Assembly (NCBI RefSeq): GCF_000725125.1
Contig: NZ_JFCB01000020.1
Location: 62,001-126,000 of the forward strand
Length of the DNA stretch: 64,000 nt
From: Streptomyces toyocaensis
GTDB lineage: Bacteria; Actinomycetota; Actinomycetes; Streptomycetales; Streptomycetaceae
Reading direction: 5' to 3'
The translations under genes and the position numbers were made by a program. This document shows positions 32,198-40,964 of this stretch, in pieces; position 1 is the first letter of the stretch, and every line of letters starts with the position of its first letter. The notes beneath the pieces are model-generated. The model was given only the letters and a program-made list of their open reading frames with translations. It made no database searches and was not told the origin of the DNA.

Positions 32198-32938
32198 GTG
32201 CTCAGCCGTACCGCCGCTGTTCTGCTGCCGTTGTTCGGGCGGCTCACCGTGACCCGCGATGACGGGGAGCCTTTCGCCGCGGGCAGTGTCTTCGTGGCCA
32301 ACCACGACTCGACGGCCGATCCGGCCGTCGTACTGGCCGCTCTGCGCACGGTGGGTGTGACGCCCGCCGTCATGGCGACGGCCGGGCTGTGGCGCGTGCC
32401 GGTGCTGGGACGCGCCCTGGCGAAGGAGGGCCACATCCCGGTGCACCGGAGGACCGCCCGCGCGGCCGGCGCACTGGAGGCCGCCGCGGAGGCGGTGCGG
32501 TCGGGACGCCATGTGCTCATCTACGCGGAAGGCGGCCTGCCCCCGCGCGAGGACGCGGCGTGCGCCGCGCCCCTGCCCTTCCGTACCGGTCTGGCCCGGC
32601 TGACGGCCGCCACCGGGGCGCCGGTCGTACCCGTGGGCCAGGCGGGGGCCCGGCGGCTGGCCTCGGGGCCGGCCGCGAAGCAGCTGGCAGGTGTGGTCAC
32701 TGCCCCGGTGCGCCGCCCGCGTCTCCACATCCACATCGGCGGGCGCCTGCACCTGCCGTCCGATACCGCGGTCGGCACGGTGGTGGCCCACCGGGCGGTC
32801 AGCGCCGCCTGGCGGCTGGCCGCCCGGGCCGTGGGCGAACCCGCCCGCGACGACACCCCGGAGACCGACACCCCGGAGACCCCGGGCGCCCACCGTCACT
32901 CCGCGTCCGCGTCGGTGCGCCCCACCAGCCGCTCGTAG
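32198..32938 (+). CDS. 1-acyl-glycerol-3-phosphate acyltransferase-like (PlsC family)
   Basis: 246 residues with the acyltransferase motif NHDSTADP (NHx4D, about 35), a block II-like region ending GHIPVHRRTAR and block III YAEGGLPP (usually FPEG). PlsC enzymes transfer acyl groups to lysophosphatidate at the membrane. GTG 32198 follows GGAAGG. Its last 43 bases overlap the end of the convergent HTH gene, so simultaneous transcription would make antisense RNA. Confidence 0.88.
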   Translation: MLSRTAAVLLPLFGRLTVTRDDGEPFAAGSVFVANHDSTADPAVVLAALRTVGVTPAVMATAGLWRVPVLGRALAKEGHIPVHRRTARAAGALEAAAEAVRSGRHVLIYAEGGLPPREDAACAAPLPFRTGLARLTAATGAPVVPVGQAGARRLASGPAAKQLAGVVTAPVRRPRLHIHIGGRLHLPSDTAVGTVVAHRAVSAAWRLAARAVGEPARDDTPETDTPETPGAHRHSASASVRPTSRS

Positions 32939-33336
32939 CGCTGCCGGGCGGCCTGAGGGCTGCGCAGGCCCAGCCCGAAGGCGATCTCCGGCCAGGTCAT
33001 GCCGCGTCCCCGTGCCATCTGCAGCAGACCGACCTCCAGTTCGTCCATCTCCGCACGGGCGCGCGGCACGAGGGTCAGCGCGGCCGTGATGTCCGCACGG
33101 TCCACCTCCGGTTCGCCGTCCTGGAGCATCGCCGCGCCGCTGAGCAGGAACGACACCAGCCTGACCGCCTCGTGCGGACCGATCACGCCGGGGTGGGCCT
33201 GCCGGCCGCGCTGTCCGTCGGTGGCCGCGTGCCGCTCGGCGATGCGGAACAGGGAGGCGTGCACCCGTCGCGCGCGGGCCGTGTCGGCGCTGGGCGGGCT
33301 GAAGGGATCAGGGCACTGTTCGGAGGGCTTGGTCAT
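32896..33336 (-). CDS. Putative HTH DNA-binding protein divergent from an SRPBCC gene
   Basis: 146 residues, mostly helical. The C-terminal MTWPEIAFGLGLRSPQAARQ followed by RYERLVG looks like a helix-turn-helix; the N-terminal half is of unknown type. ATG 33336 has GGGAGG nine bases upstream. It is transcribed away from the SRPBCC gene at 33478, with a 13-bp palindrome between them, a standard layout for a local regulator and its target. The 3' end overlaps the plsC-like gene. Confidence 0.8.
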   Translation of the reverse strand: MTKPSEQCPDPFSPPSADTARARRVHASLFRIAERHAATDGQRGRQAHPGVIGPHEAVRLVSFLLSGAAMLQDGEPEVDRADITAALTLVPRARAEMDELEVGLLQMARGRGMTWPEIAFGLGLRSPQAARQRYERLVGRTDADAE

Positions 33337-33362
33337 GCTGACCAGCCTCCCGAATGAACACT

Positions 33363-33375
33363 TCGTTGTCAACGA
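33363..33375. promoter_or_regulatory. Candidate operator, palindrome between HTH and SRPBCC genes
   Basis: TCGTTGTCAACGA is a perfect 13-bp palindrome (central T) in a locally AT-rich patch, 27 bp before the HTH gene's ATG and about 100 bp before the SRPBCC gene. It could be the binding site of the HTH protein. Confidence 0.45.
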
Positions 33376-33477
33376 GAAATTCCTACGGGGTCACCGATGA
33401 CTCCCCGCGTCCCGGCGCGTCTACACCCGCGACAGACCCCCACCGGGGCATGACGCACGAGACGAGGAATGACACCC

Positions 33478-33909
33478 ATGAGCGGCACCGGCTTCTCCTA
33501 CACCCTGACCCGCACCCTGGACGTCCCGGCCGACCGCGTATGGCAGGCGTGGACCACCCCCGACCGGTACGCCCGTTGGGCCTACGCCGCCCCCGGCTCC
33601 GTCGAGATGGACGTACGGCCGGGCGGCATCTGGAAGGCCACCGTGGTCACCCCCGACGGCGGGGAGTTCCCCCTGACCGGGTCCTACCTCGAGGTCGAAC
33701 CGGACCGGCTCCTGGTGATCGGGATGGATGTGCCCGGAAAGCCCGAGCCCCAGGCGATGGCCGTGGAGTTCGCCGAGGACGGCCCGCGGACCCGGATCGT
33801 GGTACGCCAGACGTGCGACACCGCGGACGAGCGCGACATGGCCGAGCAGGGCAGCACCATGCTCCTCGACGGCCTGACCACCTTCCTGGCCGGGGACGCG
33901 GGGAACTGA
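33478..33909 (+). CDS. SRPBCC / AHSA1 domain protein
   Basis: 143 residues of the START-like AHSA1 fold: FSYTLTRTLDVPADRVWQAW, TTPDRYARW, DVRPGGIWKA and the C-terminal helix MLLDGLTTFLAG. These hydrophobic-pocket proteins bind small ligands or assist Hsp90-type proteins; the ligand is unknown. ATG 33478 has GAGGA ten bases upstream; the in-frame ATG at 33469 lacks spacing. In many actinobacteria such genes lie beside an HTH regulator, as here. Confidence 0.88.
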   Translation: MSGTGFSYTLTRTLDVPADRVWQAWTTPDRYARWAYAAPGSVEMDVRPGGIWKATVVTPDGGEFPLTGSYLEVEPDRLLVIGMDVPGKPEPQAMAVEFAEDGPRTRIVVRQTCDTADERDMAEQGSTMLLDGLTTFLAGDAGN

Positions 33910-33994
33910 ACGCTTCGCGTGGTCGGACTCGTCCGCCGGTGCGACGCTGGGGTGGACAGGTTCCGAGGAGGACGAGAGCCCTGGAGGGAGACCG

Positions 33995-35473
33995 ATGGGA
34001 CGCGACGTCCCGGCGCTCACCTTCACCCGCGAGGACCGCCGCCGGTACCGGATCAAGATGCAGGAGTGCCTGGACGCGCTCGCGCAGATGCTGCGCGAGG
34101 CACGGTTCGAGGCCGAGCGGCCGCAGGTGGGGCTGGAGATCGAGCTGAACCTGGTCGACGACCGGGCCGAGCCCGCGATGCGCAACACCGATGTGCTGGA
34201 GGCCATCGCGGACCCGGCCTGGGCCACGGAGCTGGGCCGGTTCAACCTCGAGATCAACATCCCGCCCCGCCGGCTCACGGCGGGCGGCCCCGATGCCTGG
34301 GAGTCGGAGATCCGCGCGGCACTGAACCACGCCGAGCAGCGCGCCAGGTCCATCGGCACGCATCTGATCATGACGGGCGTCCTCCCCACCCTGCGCCAGG
34401 AGGACGTCGGCGAGGGCGCGCTGTCGGAGAACCCGCGCTACCGGCTGCTCAACGACCAGATCTTCGCGGCGCGCGGCGAGGACCTGCACATCGAGGTGAC
34501 CGGTGTCGACCGGCTGCGCACCTACGCGGACACCATCACCCCGGAGGCCGCGTGCACCAGCACGCAATTCCACCTTCAGGTGTCGCCGGAACAGTTCGCC
34601 GACTACTGGAACGCGGCGCAGGCCATCGCCGGGGTCCAGATCGCGCTCGCCGCGAACTCGCCCTTCCTGTTCGGCAAGGAACTCTGGCACGAGACGCGCG
34701 TCCCGCTGTTCGAGCAGGCCACCGACACCCGGCCGCAGGAGATCAAGGCGCAGGGGGTGCGGCCACGGGTGTGGTTCGGCGAGCGGTGGATCACCAGCGT
34801 CTTCGACCTCTTCGAGGAGAACCTGCGCTACTTCCCCGCCCTCCTCCCCCTGTGCGACGAGCAGGATCCCTGGGAGACGCTGACGCGCGGAGACGTCCCC
34901 GAACTCGCCGAGCTGACCCTGCACAACGGCACCATCTACCGCTGGAACCGTCCGGTGTACGCCGTCGCTCACGACAAGCCGCATGTCCGGGTGGAGAACC
35001 GGGTGCTGCCCGCCGGCCCGACCGTCGCGGACACGCTCGCCAACGGCGCCTTCTACTACGGGCTCACCCGTGCCCTGGTGGAGGAGGAACGGCCGGTGTG
35101 GTCACGGATGTCCTTCTCGGCCGCCGAGGACAACCTCAGGACGGCGGCGCGGTACGGCATCGACGCCCGGCTGTACTGGCCCGGCATGGGCGAGGTGCCG
35201 GCGGCCGAACTCGTGCTGCGGCGGCTGCTGCCGCTGGCGCACCGCGGCCTTGAGCGCTCCGGGATGGACGAGGCCTGGCGGGAGCCGCTGCTCGGAATCA
35301 TCGAGCAGCGCTGCGTCGTGGGCCGCAACGGGGCGGTGTGGCAGAAGGAGATGTTCCATCACATCGACGCCACCGCGCACCGCGGCCGCCACGAGGCCCT
35401 GCGGCGCATGACGCAGCAGTACATCGAGTACATGCATCTCAACGCCCCGGTGCACACCTGGCCCGTGGAGTGA
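33995..35473 (+). CDS. Glutamate-cysteine ligase family 2 (GCS2) protein
   Basis: 492 residues. The ATP-grasp-like GCS2 core shows VGLEIELNLVDDRAEP (about 47), FNLEINIPPRRL (about 85), EAACTSTQFHLQVSPEQF (about 187) and VENRVLPAGPT (about 334). Such proteins form gamma-glutamyl bonds; YbdK is a weak glutamate-cysteine ligase. Streptomyces makes mycothiol rather than glutathione, so the physiological substrate is open. GGAGGGAG precedes the ATG. A universal stress protein gene follows 47 bp later and may be co-transcribed. Confidence 0.9.
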   Translation: MGRDVPALTFTREDRRRYRIKMQECLDALAQMLREARFEAERPQVGLEIELNLVDDRAEPAMRNTDVLEAIADPAWATELGRFNLEINIPPRRLTAGGPDAWESEIRAALNHAEQRARSIGTHLIMTGVLPTLRQEDVGEGALSENPRYRLLNDQIFAARGEDLHIEVTGVDRLRTYADTITPEAACTSTQFHLQVSPEQFADYWNAAQAIAGVQIALAANSPFLFGKELWHETRVPLFEQATDTRPQEIKAQGVRPRVWFGERWITSVFDLFEENLRYFPALLPLCDEQDPWETLTRGDVPELAELTLHNGTIYRWNRPVYAVAHDKPHVRVENRVLPAGPTVADTLANGAFYYGLTRALVEEERPVWSRMSFSAAEDNLRTAARYGIDARLYWPGMGEVPAAELVLRRLLPLAHRGLERSGMDEAWREPLLGIIEQRCVVGRNGAVWQKEMFHHIDATAHRGRHEALRRMTQQYIEYMHLNAPVHTWPVE

Positions 35474-35520
35474 CACGGGCGGCGCGGCGGTGCGGACAGC
35501 GACTGGTGAGTGAGGTAGGC

Positions 35521-35973
35521 ATGCACAGCACTGAACCGGCCCCGCGGGTGGTCGTGGGTGTGGACGGATCACCGGCGTCGTACGAGGCACTGCGCTGGGC
35601 CGTACGCCATGCGCGGACGGTCGGCGCGGTCGTGGAGGCCGTGCACGCGTGGGAGACCCCGTCGTCCGCCGGGTGGGCCGGCCCCGTGATCGAACCGGAT
35701 TTCGACGCCGAGCAGGCACGGCGGCTCTTCGCCGAGGCGGTGAGCACCGCCTTCCCCGGGGAGCGCCCCGCCGAACTGCGGGAGCGACTGATCGAGGGCG
35801 ATCCCTCCGAGGTGCTGATCCGCGCCTCGGAGGGCGCGGAACTGCTGGTGGTGGGCCACCGTGGACGGGGCGGGTTCGCCCGGGCGATGCTGGGGTCGGT
35901 GAGCCAGCGCTGTGCCCAGCACGCGTCCTGCCCGGTCGTCGTCGTCCGGCACCGCAAGGACTCGGGCAGCTGA
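35521..35973 (+). CDS. Universal stress protein (UspA family)
   Basis: 150 residues, single Usp domain: VVVGVDGSPASYEALRWAVR at the start and the ATP-binding GHRGRGGFARAMLGSVSQ (about 118-135) near the end, followed by CPVVVVR. ATP-binding Usp proteins are induced by stress or hypoxia in actinobacteria. ATG 35521 has GAGG upstream. I saw no DevR-like box in the short gap before it. Confidence 0.92.
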   Translation: MHSTEPAPRVVVGVDGSPASYEALRWAVRHARTVGAVVEAVHAWETPSSAGWAGPVIEPDFDAEQARRLFAEAVSTAFPGERPAELRERLIEGDPSEVLIRASEGAELLVVGHRGRGGFARAMLGSVSQRCAQHASCPVVVVRHRKDSGS

Positions 35974-36009
35974 TCCCGGCGCGGGGGGGCCTTCGTGTCC
36001 GTGCCCGCG

Positions 36010-36771
36010 TCAGCGGTCCGGGGAGCGGTTCAGTGTCCTGGTCACCTCCCGGCGTACCGCTTCCCGCGCTGGAGCGGGGAGGGATCCCAGGCCGGTGCGG
36101 TCCAGGGCCTCGAGGGTGTGGTCGGGTCCGCTGCGGCAGACGATGGACTCGCTGGTCACCTCGTAGCCGTCGCGGACGGCGACGAAGAGGCGGGGCCGGC
36201 CGTCGCTCCCGGCGTGCACGGCGGTGGCGACGACGAGCGGCGGCGGGCCTCCCGCTTCACCGGGCGCCTTGTAGTACCCGCTGGTGACCGGGTCGCGCCA
36301 GCGGAGGCCGAGCAGCAGGTGACGCTTGGCCACCACTTCGGCCAGGTCGGTCTCACAGGTCCCGTCCCGGTCCAGCACGGTCGCCCGGGCGTCCAGAACA
36401 AGCGCCGCGGGCAGCAGGCAGCGCAGCGTGCTGCCCACGATGTTGCCGCCCACGGTGGCCGTCCGCCGTACGGCGCCGGTGCCCACGGTGGCGGCGGCCC
36501 GGCGCAGCACCTCAGGCATCCGGTCGTCCAGTTGGTGCAGCAGGACCGCGGCGCCCAGCGCCTCGCGTTCCCTCAGGTTCGCCTGGGGCAGTTCACGCAG
36601 TGACATCGCCTGCTCGGGGAAGCCGTCGCGCTGCCAGAGGGCCCACACGAGTGTGGCGCCGCCGACCGGCACCGCTCCTTCCGCCAGATACCGCTGTGCT
36701 TCGGACAGGGACGTGGGCAGACGCAACAGCACGACGGTCGACCTGCTTTCCTCAACCGGAGCGGTGGACAA
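36010..36771 (-). CDS. FAD-binding subunit-like protein of molybdopterin dehydrogenases (orphan)
   Basis: 253 residues of the CoxM/CutM type. FAD motif ATVGGNIVGSTLRCLLPAAL lies near 105-124 and VPVGGATLVWAL near 34-45. In complete enzymes this subunit passes electrons between a 2Fe-2S subunit and FAD for CO, xanthine or aldehyde oxidation. Neither the molybdenum nor the iron-sulfur subunit is encoded nearby, so it is an orphan or part of a split system. The first start is TTG 36771 without ribosome site. GTG 36732, nine bases after a CAGG element, is a plausible alternative that removes 13 residues. Confidence 0.82.
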   Translation of the reverse strand: MSTAPVEESRSTVVLLRLPTSLSEAQRYLAEGAVPVGGATLVWALWQRDGFPEQAMSLRELPQANLREREALGAAVLLHQLDDRMPEVLRRAAATVGTGAVRRTATVGGNIVGSTLRCLLPAALVLDARATVLDRDGTCETDLAEVVAKRHLLLGLRWRDPVTSGYYKAPGEAGGPPPLVVATAVHAGSDGRPRLFVAVRDGYEVTSESIVCRSGPDHTLEALDRTGLGSLPAPAREAVRREVTRTLNRSPDR

Positions 36772-36903
36772 GGGGTGTCAGGAGTGATCGCGGGCACTGC
36801 ATTGTCCGTGCGGCACCGGGGGCGCGTACAGGGCTCACAGGTCCGGGATGTGCGCCCGTCGGGGGGGGCAATCTTGCGCCGGGCCGGGTGCGTGCTCCAT
36901 GGT

Positions 36904-36915
36904 TGACGCGCGTCA
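36904..36915. promoter_or_regulatory. Palindrome resembling a CRP-family site
   Basis: TGACGCGCGTCA is a perfect 12-bp palindrome; read with flanks, TTGA-N6-TCACA matches the CRP/FNR-family layout with one mismatch. It lies 49 bp before the M15 peptidase ATG and about 130 bp upstream of the divergent FAD gene. Confidence 0.4.
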
Positions 36916-36963
36916 CATGGCTCATCACCCCACTCAACCCCACGTCCCGGAACCGGAGATCGC

Positions 36964-37701
36964 ATGTTCGGACGCGCTGTACGACTGATTCTGTCGATTG
37001 TCATGCTCACGACTGGAATGGTCGCGGGTACCGTCGCCACCGCGGGCACCGCGCACGCCGACGGCTGCTACACCTGGACCCGCACCCTGTCCCAGGGCGC
37101 CTCGGGCGCCGATGTCACCCAGCTGCAGATCCGCCTCGGCGGCTACCCGGGCTACGGGTCCGTGCTGGCCGTCGACGGCAGCTTCGGGCCCGCCACGGCA
37201 GCCGCCCTCAAGCGCTTCCAGTCCGCCTACGGCCTGGCCGCCGACGGCGTGGCCGGCCCCAACACCTACAACAAGCTCTACGCCCTCCAGGACGACGACT
37301 GCACGCCGATCCACTTCTCCTACGCCGAGCTGAACCAGTGCAACTCCACCTGGTCGGGCGGTGCGGTCAGTGCCGCGACGGCGAAGTCCAACGCGCTGCG
37401 GACGATGTGGAAACTGGAGGCCCTGCGGCACGCGCTCGGCGACGAACCGATCCGGGTCACCAGCGGCTTCCGGTCCTACGCCTGCAACGACGCCGTGGGC
37501 GGGGCGAGCGGCAGCCGCCACCTGTACGGTGACGCGGCCGACCTCGGCGCGGGACCGCACTCCCTGTGCACGCTGGCCAAGCAGGCCCGCAACCACGGGT
37601 TCAACGGCATCCTCGGCCCCGGCTACCCCGGACACGACGACCACGCGCACGTCGACCACCGCTCCAGCCGCTACTGGTCCGCGCCGACCTGCGGCGTCTG
37701 A
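36964..37701 (+). CDS. Secreted peptidoglycan-binding M15-type D-Ala-D-Ala carboxypeptidase
   Basis: 245 residues. A Sec signal peptide (about 1-32, cleavage after AHA) is followed by a PG_binding_1 domain (GASGADVTQLQIRLGGYPGY, then GSFGPATAAALKRFQ) and an M15 metallopeptidase domain. Zinc ligands are in SRHLYGDAADLG (about 181) and DHAHVDHR (about 227). It probably trims peptidoglycan stem peptides outside the cell. ATG 36964 follows CCGGAGATC. A strong hairpin follows the stop. Confidence 0.92.
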   Translation: MFGRAVRLILSIVMLTTGMVAGTVATAGTAHADGCYTWTRTLSQGASGADVTQLQIRLGGYPGYGSVLAVDGSFGPATAAALKRFQSAYGLAADGVAGPNTYNKLYALQDDDCTPIHFSYAELNQCNSTWSGGAVSAATAKSNALRTMWKLEALRHALGDEPIRVTSGFRSYACNDAVGGASGSRHLYGDAADLGAGPHSLCTLAKQARNHGFNGILGPGYPGHDDHAHVDHRSSRYWSAPTCGV

Positions 37702-37713
37702 TCCGGCCGCAAC

Positions 37714-37756
37714 CGCCCGCCGGTTCCCCGGCCCCATTCCGGGGAACCGGCGGGCG
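37714..37756. terminator. Bidirectional terminator between M15 peptidase and TerB genes
   Basis: A perfect 18-bp inverted repeat (37714-37731 with 37739-37756) around a 7-nt loop sits between two convergent stops at 37701 and 37777. It can act for both directions. Confidence 0.85.
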
Positions 37757-37776
37757 CCGAACAACGGGGCCGGCCG

Positions 37777-38331
37777 TCAGACGCCGAACTCCTGCGGCGA
37801 GAGACCGAGAGCCGCGCAGGCGTCACGGATGGCGTACTGCTCGGAGGGCTCGAAGCTGCCGTCGGCTCCGGCGACGACGATGCCGGTCTGGACGACGGCC
37901 CGGGCCTCGACCGGCTTCTTCGCCGCCTTGGCGATGTCCTCCAGCGCCCGCGCCCTGCCCTGCTCGACGTGGGCGGTGAGCCGGTCCACGTGCTCGTTGA
38001 ACCGCTTGCGGAGCTGGTCCGCCGGGAAGTTCTGCAGCACCTCGTTGGAGACGATCAGTTCCTCCACCCGCTGCCGCTCCGCCGGGTCGACCCGCCCGTC
38101 GGCCGCCGCGACCAGCGCGCACATCGCCATGCTGGCGTCCCGGTAGGCGCCGCTCTTCAACTCCGCCTTGGCGGACGCCAGCTGGGACTTGAACAGCCCC
38201 ATCAACTGGGCCTTGGAGCCACCGCCGGACGAGGACGGGCCGTGCCCCTGCGGCCGTGCGCCTCCCGCCCGCGCGCCCTGGGACTGCTGGAGCGTCCTGG
38301 CCTGGTCCTTGAGCCGGTCCCACATCGCCAT
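37777..38331 (-). CDS. TerB-like tellurite resistance family protein
   Basis: 184 residues. After a Gly/Ser-rich N-terminus, the TerB fold (about 50-184) is all helical with two acidic metal-binding-like loops, CALVAAADGRVDPAERQRVE and VAGADGSFEPSEQ. TerB proteins belong to stress-response modules that bind metal ions; no other ter genes are nearby. ATG 38331 has GAGGTG upstream and also gives MAMWDRLKDQ, typical of Streptomyces homologues. Confidence 0.88.
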   Translation of the reverse strand: MAMWDRLKDQARTLQQSQGARAGGARPQGHGPSSSGGGSKAQLMGLFKSQLASAKAELKSGAYRDASMAMCALVAAADGRVDPAERQRVEELIVSNEVLQNFPADQLRKRFNEHVDRLTAHVEQGRARALEDIAKAAKKPVEARAVVQTGIVVAGADGSFEPSEQYAIRDACAALGLSPQEFGV

Positions 38332-38482
38332 TCGGTGCCACCTCGGGTTGTCGCTGTCCGGTCCTGTTCGCCAGTCCCGGATCTTCACGGTCCGTCCGGT
38401 CAAACGGACGCGCGCCCGGGGAGGTTCCCGCTCGGCAAAAGAACGGCAAAACCGATCGGGAGCACCGGTGCCGGGCGCGGGG

Positions 38483-39718
38483 TCAGCCCACCGTCCACTT
38501 CTGGTTCGCGCCGCCCGTGCACGTCCAGATCTGCAGCCGGGTGCCGTTGGCCGAACTGTTGCCCGCCACGTCCAGGCACTTGTCGGCCTGAGGGTTGACG
38601 ATGTCGCGCGCCGCGGTGACGACCCACTTCTGGGCCGCGGTGCCGTTGCAGTCCCACAACTGGACCGGCGTGCCGTCGGCCGTGCCGCCCGAGGCGACGT
38701 CCAGGCACTTGCCGAGGGCCCGGACCGTGCCGTCGGATCCCACCGTCCACCGCTGGGCGGAGGTGCCGTTGCAGTCGTAGAGCTGTACGGGGGTGCCGTT
38801 GGCCGTGTTCGCCCCGGCCACGTCGACGCACTTGCCGGCCAGGCCGCGGATCGCGCCGCCGGTGGACGAGTCACCGGTCGTCACCGAGACGTGATCCACG
38901 ACGAGTTGCTGCGGGAGGACGGTGGAGCCGTCCGGGTCGCCGGGCCAGTAGCCGCCCACCGCCAGGTTGAGGATCAGGAAGAACGGCTTGTCGAACACCC
39001 ACTGCCTGCCGCCCAGATCGGCGGGCGTGCGCCGCTGGTAGACGTTCCCGTCCACGGACCAGGTGATCGAGCCCGGCGCCCAGTCGACGGCGAAGGTGTG
39101 GAAGGCGTCCGCGAAGGCCTGACCGCCCGGCAGTGTGTAGCCGGCACCGATGCCGCCGGAGCCGGAGTAGCCGGGGCCGTGGATCGTGCCGTGCACCGTG
39201 GAGGGCTCGAAGCCGACGTTCTCCATGATGTCGATCTCGCCCGAGTCCGGCCAGTCGACCGGCGTGCCCAGCATCCAGAACGCCGGCCACATGCCCTGCC
39301 CGCGCGGGATCTTCATCCGCGCCTCGATGTGCCCGTACTGCGCGGTGAACCGGCCCGCGGTGTTGAGCCGGGCGGAGGTGTACTGGCAGGTGCCGTACCA
39401 GCACTGGTAGCCTGCCGGGTTTTCCTTGCGGGCCGTGATGACCAGATGACCCTGGCCGTCCAGGGCGGCGTTCCTGGTGCCCGAGGTGTAGTACTGCCGC
39501 TCGTGGTTGTTGACGTTGTCCCCGGTCTCCGTCTGCCACTTCGAGGAGTCGGCCGCCGCACCGGCGGGCCCGTCGAAGGTGTCCGAGAACGTCACGGCCG
39601 CCGCGGCGGTGGTGTCCGCCGGTTCGGCCCGGGCGGTGGTGCCGGCCGCCCCGGAGGCGACCAGAACGGCGGACAGGGCCGCGATCAGCCATCTGCGGCG
39701 GGTGCGCGGAGAGAACAT
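38483..39718 (-). CDS. Secreted GH16 beta-glucanase with C-terminal ricin-type (CBM13) lectin domain
   Basis: 411 residues. A twin-Arg-rich N-terminus (PRTRRRWLIAALSAVLVASG) is a signal peptide of Sec or Tat type. The GH16 domain (about 40-275) contains the catalytic motif GEIDIMENVG with both acids. A ricin B-type domain (about 285-411) has three QxW repeats: SAQRWTVG, AAQKWVV and ANQKWTVG. GH16 enzymes cut beta-1,3 or beta-1,3-1,4 glucans such as laminarin or fungal walls. GGGAG precedes the ATG at 39718. Confidence 0.93.
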   Translation of the reverse strand: MFSPRTRRRWLIAALSAVLVASGAAGTTARAEPADTTAAAAVTFSDTFDGPAGAAADSSKWQTETGDNVNNHERQYYTSGTRNAALDGQGHLVITARKENPAGYQCWYGTCQYTSARLNTAGRFTAQYGHIEARMKIPRGQGMWPAFWMLGTPVDWPDSGEIDIMENVGFEPSTVHGTIHGPGYSGSGGIGAGYTLPGGQAFADAFHTFAVDWAPGSITWSVDGNVYQRRTPADLGGRQWVFDKPFFLILNLAVGGYWPGDPDGSTVLPQQLVVDHVSVTTGDSSTGGAIRGLAGKCVDVAGANTANGTPVQLYDCNGTSAQRWTVGSDGTVRALGKCLDVASGGTADGTPVQLWDCNGTAAQKWVVTAARDIVNPQADKCLDVAGNSSANGTRLQIWTCTGGANQKWTVG

Positions 39719-39886
39719 GGCTCTCCCTTCCGTACGGCGCCCCGCATGCGCGGGTGCGCCGACCGAGGTGGTGGGGGGGGTGAATGCGCAACGCCTTGAT
39801 TCAAGAGGTGAGATAAAGGGGCGTCAAGACCCTGGTACGGACCACGACCGCACGGTCGCCGTCCCGTCCCGGCCCGGGGCCGCGCT

Positions 39887-40243
39887 TCAGGCCGTCGTGC
39901 CCCAGGAGGTCCGGTGCGCACAGCCGGGGTCGTGCTCGGTGGCGCACGACGTCCACCAGCGCTCGCAGCACGCGGCCTCCACCTCTGCCTGTGCGAGCGC
40001 CGCGGCCGCCGCGTCCCGCCACGCCGCCCGGCGGCCCTCCCGCTCGCGCAGAACGGCGACGGTGCGCCGCTCCTCGGCGATGACGGTCTCGCGGACCACT
40101 CCCAGGACGGGCGCGAGGGCGGTGACCGCCATGGCGAGGCTGGTCCACGCGGGAACGGTGCCCCAGGTGCTCACGGTACAGAAGGAGAGCCACAGGGCCA
40201 CGGCGGCGTACATGACGGTGAGAGCGCGGCTGCCCCTGCTCAT
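39887..40243 (-). CDS. Small membrane protein, family not recognised
   Basis: 118 residues with two hydrophobic helices (VMYAAVALWLSFCTVSTW, about 10-27, and AWTSLAMAVTALAPVLGVV, about 32-50). A charged coiled-coil-like segment follows, then a Cys/Trp-rich tail (CCERWWTSC, CAHRTSW). ATG 40243 has GAAGGAG upstream. The function is unknown; the tail Cys residues might bind metal. Confidence 0.7.
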   Translation of the reverse strand: MSRGSRALTVMYAAVALWLSFCTVSTWGTVPAWTSLAMAVTALAPVLGVVRETVIAEERRTVAVLREREGRRAAWRDAAAAALAQAEVEAACCERWWTSCATEHDPGCAHRTSWGTTA

Positions 40244-40479
40244 GGCTCGTCTCCTTCTCGGTCCTGCCGGTGGAAGTCTGATGCCCCGGATGCGCGCGGG
40301 CATGACTCGTCCCCGGCCGTGAGAAGCACGTCCCTCCCCGGCCACCTCGACGGCGCGGTGAGGCCGGCCGGAACCGATGAGCGGGGCGCCCGGCCACAAC
40401 GTCGAACGGGTGCGCTACATTTTGCTCGCCCTTGACGGCGATCATTCACGATCTCTCACGCTACGGAGCCGGCACACCC

Positions 40480-40902
40480 ATGAGCGACATCGTCAACGGA
40501 CTCGGCCGGGCCGCCGCCTACGGCGCACTCGGGCTGGTCCTGCTGGTCCTCGGCATCGTCCTGGTCGACCTGCTGACGCCCGGAAAGCTCGGCCGGCAGA
40601 TCTGGCAGGAGCGCAACCGCAACGCCGCCGTCGTGCTCAGCTCCTCGCTGCTGGGCATCGGAGGCATCGTGTTCACGTCGATCTGGACGACGTACGACGA
40701 CTTCGGCAAGGGGCTGGTGTCGACCGCGACGTTCGGCGTGCTGGGCCTGGTGATGATGGCCGTGGCGTTCCTGGTGGTCGATCTCATCACTCCGGGGCGC
40801 CTGGGTGCCACCCTGGTGGAGCCCGAACCCCACCCGGCGGTCTGGGTGACGGCCTCCTGCAACCTCGCGGTGTCCGCCATCATCTCGGCCTCGATCGCCT
40901 GA
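40480..40902 (+). CDS. DUF350 integral membrane protein
   Basis: 140 residues, four predicted helices in two repeats that each end with a D-L-(L/I)-TPG(K/R)L motif (VDLLTPGKLG and VDLITPGRLG), which defines DUF350. The function of this family is not established. ATG 40480 has GGAG about ten bases upstream. Confidence 0.88.
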   Translation: MSDIVNGLGRAAAYGALGLVLLVLGIVLVDLLTPGKLGRQIWQERNRNAAVVLSSSLLGIGGIVFTSIWTTYDDFGKGLVSTATFGVLGLVMMAVAFLVVDLITPGRLGATLVEPEPHPAVWVTASCNLAVSAIISASIA

Positions 40903-40936
40903 CGTTCCGTCAACGACTCGACGCGCGGCTGGGACA

Positions 40937-40964
40937 GGGCGGGGCGGCCGGTGCCGCCGCGCCC
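40937..40964. terminator. Bidirectional terminator hairpin
   Basis: A 12-bp stem with one mismatch (GGGCGGGGCGGC / GCCGCCGCGCCC) and a CGGT loop lies between the DUF350 stop and the convergent gene's stop. Confidence 0.65.
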
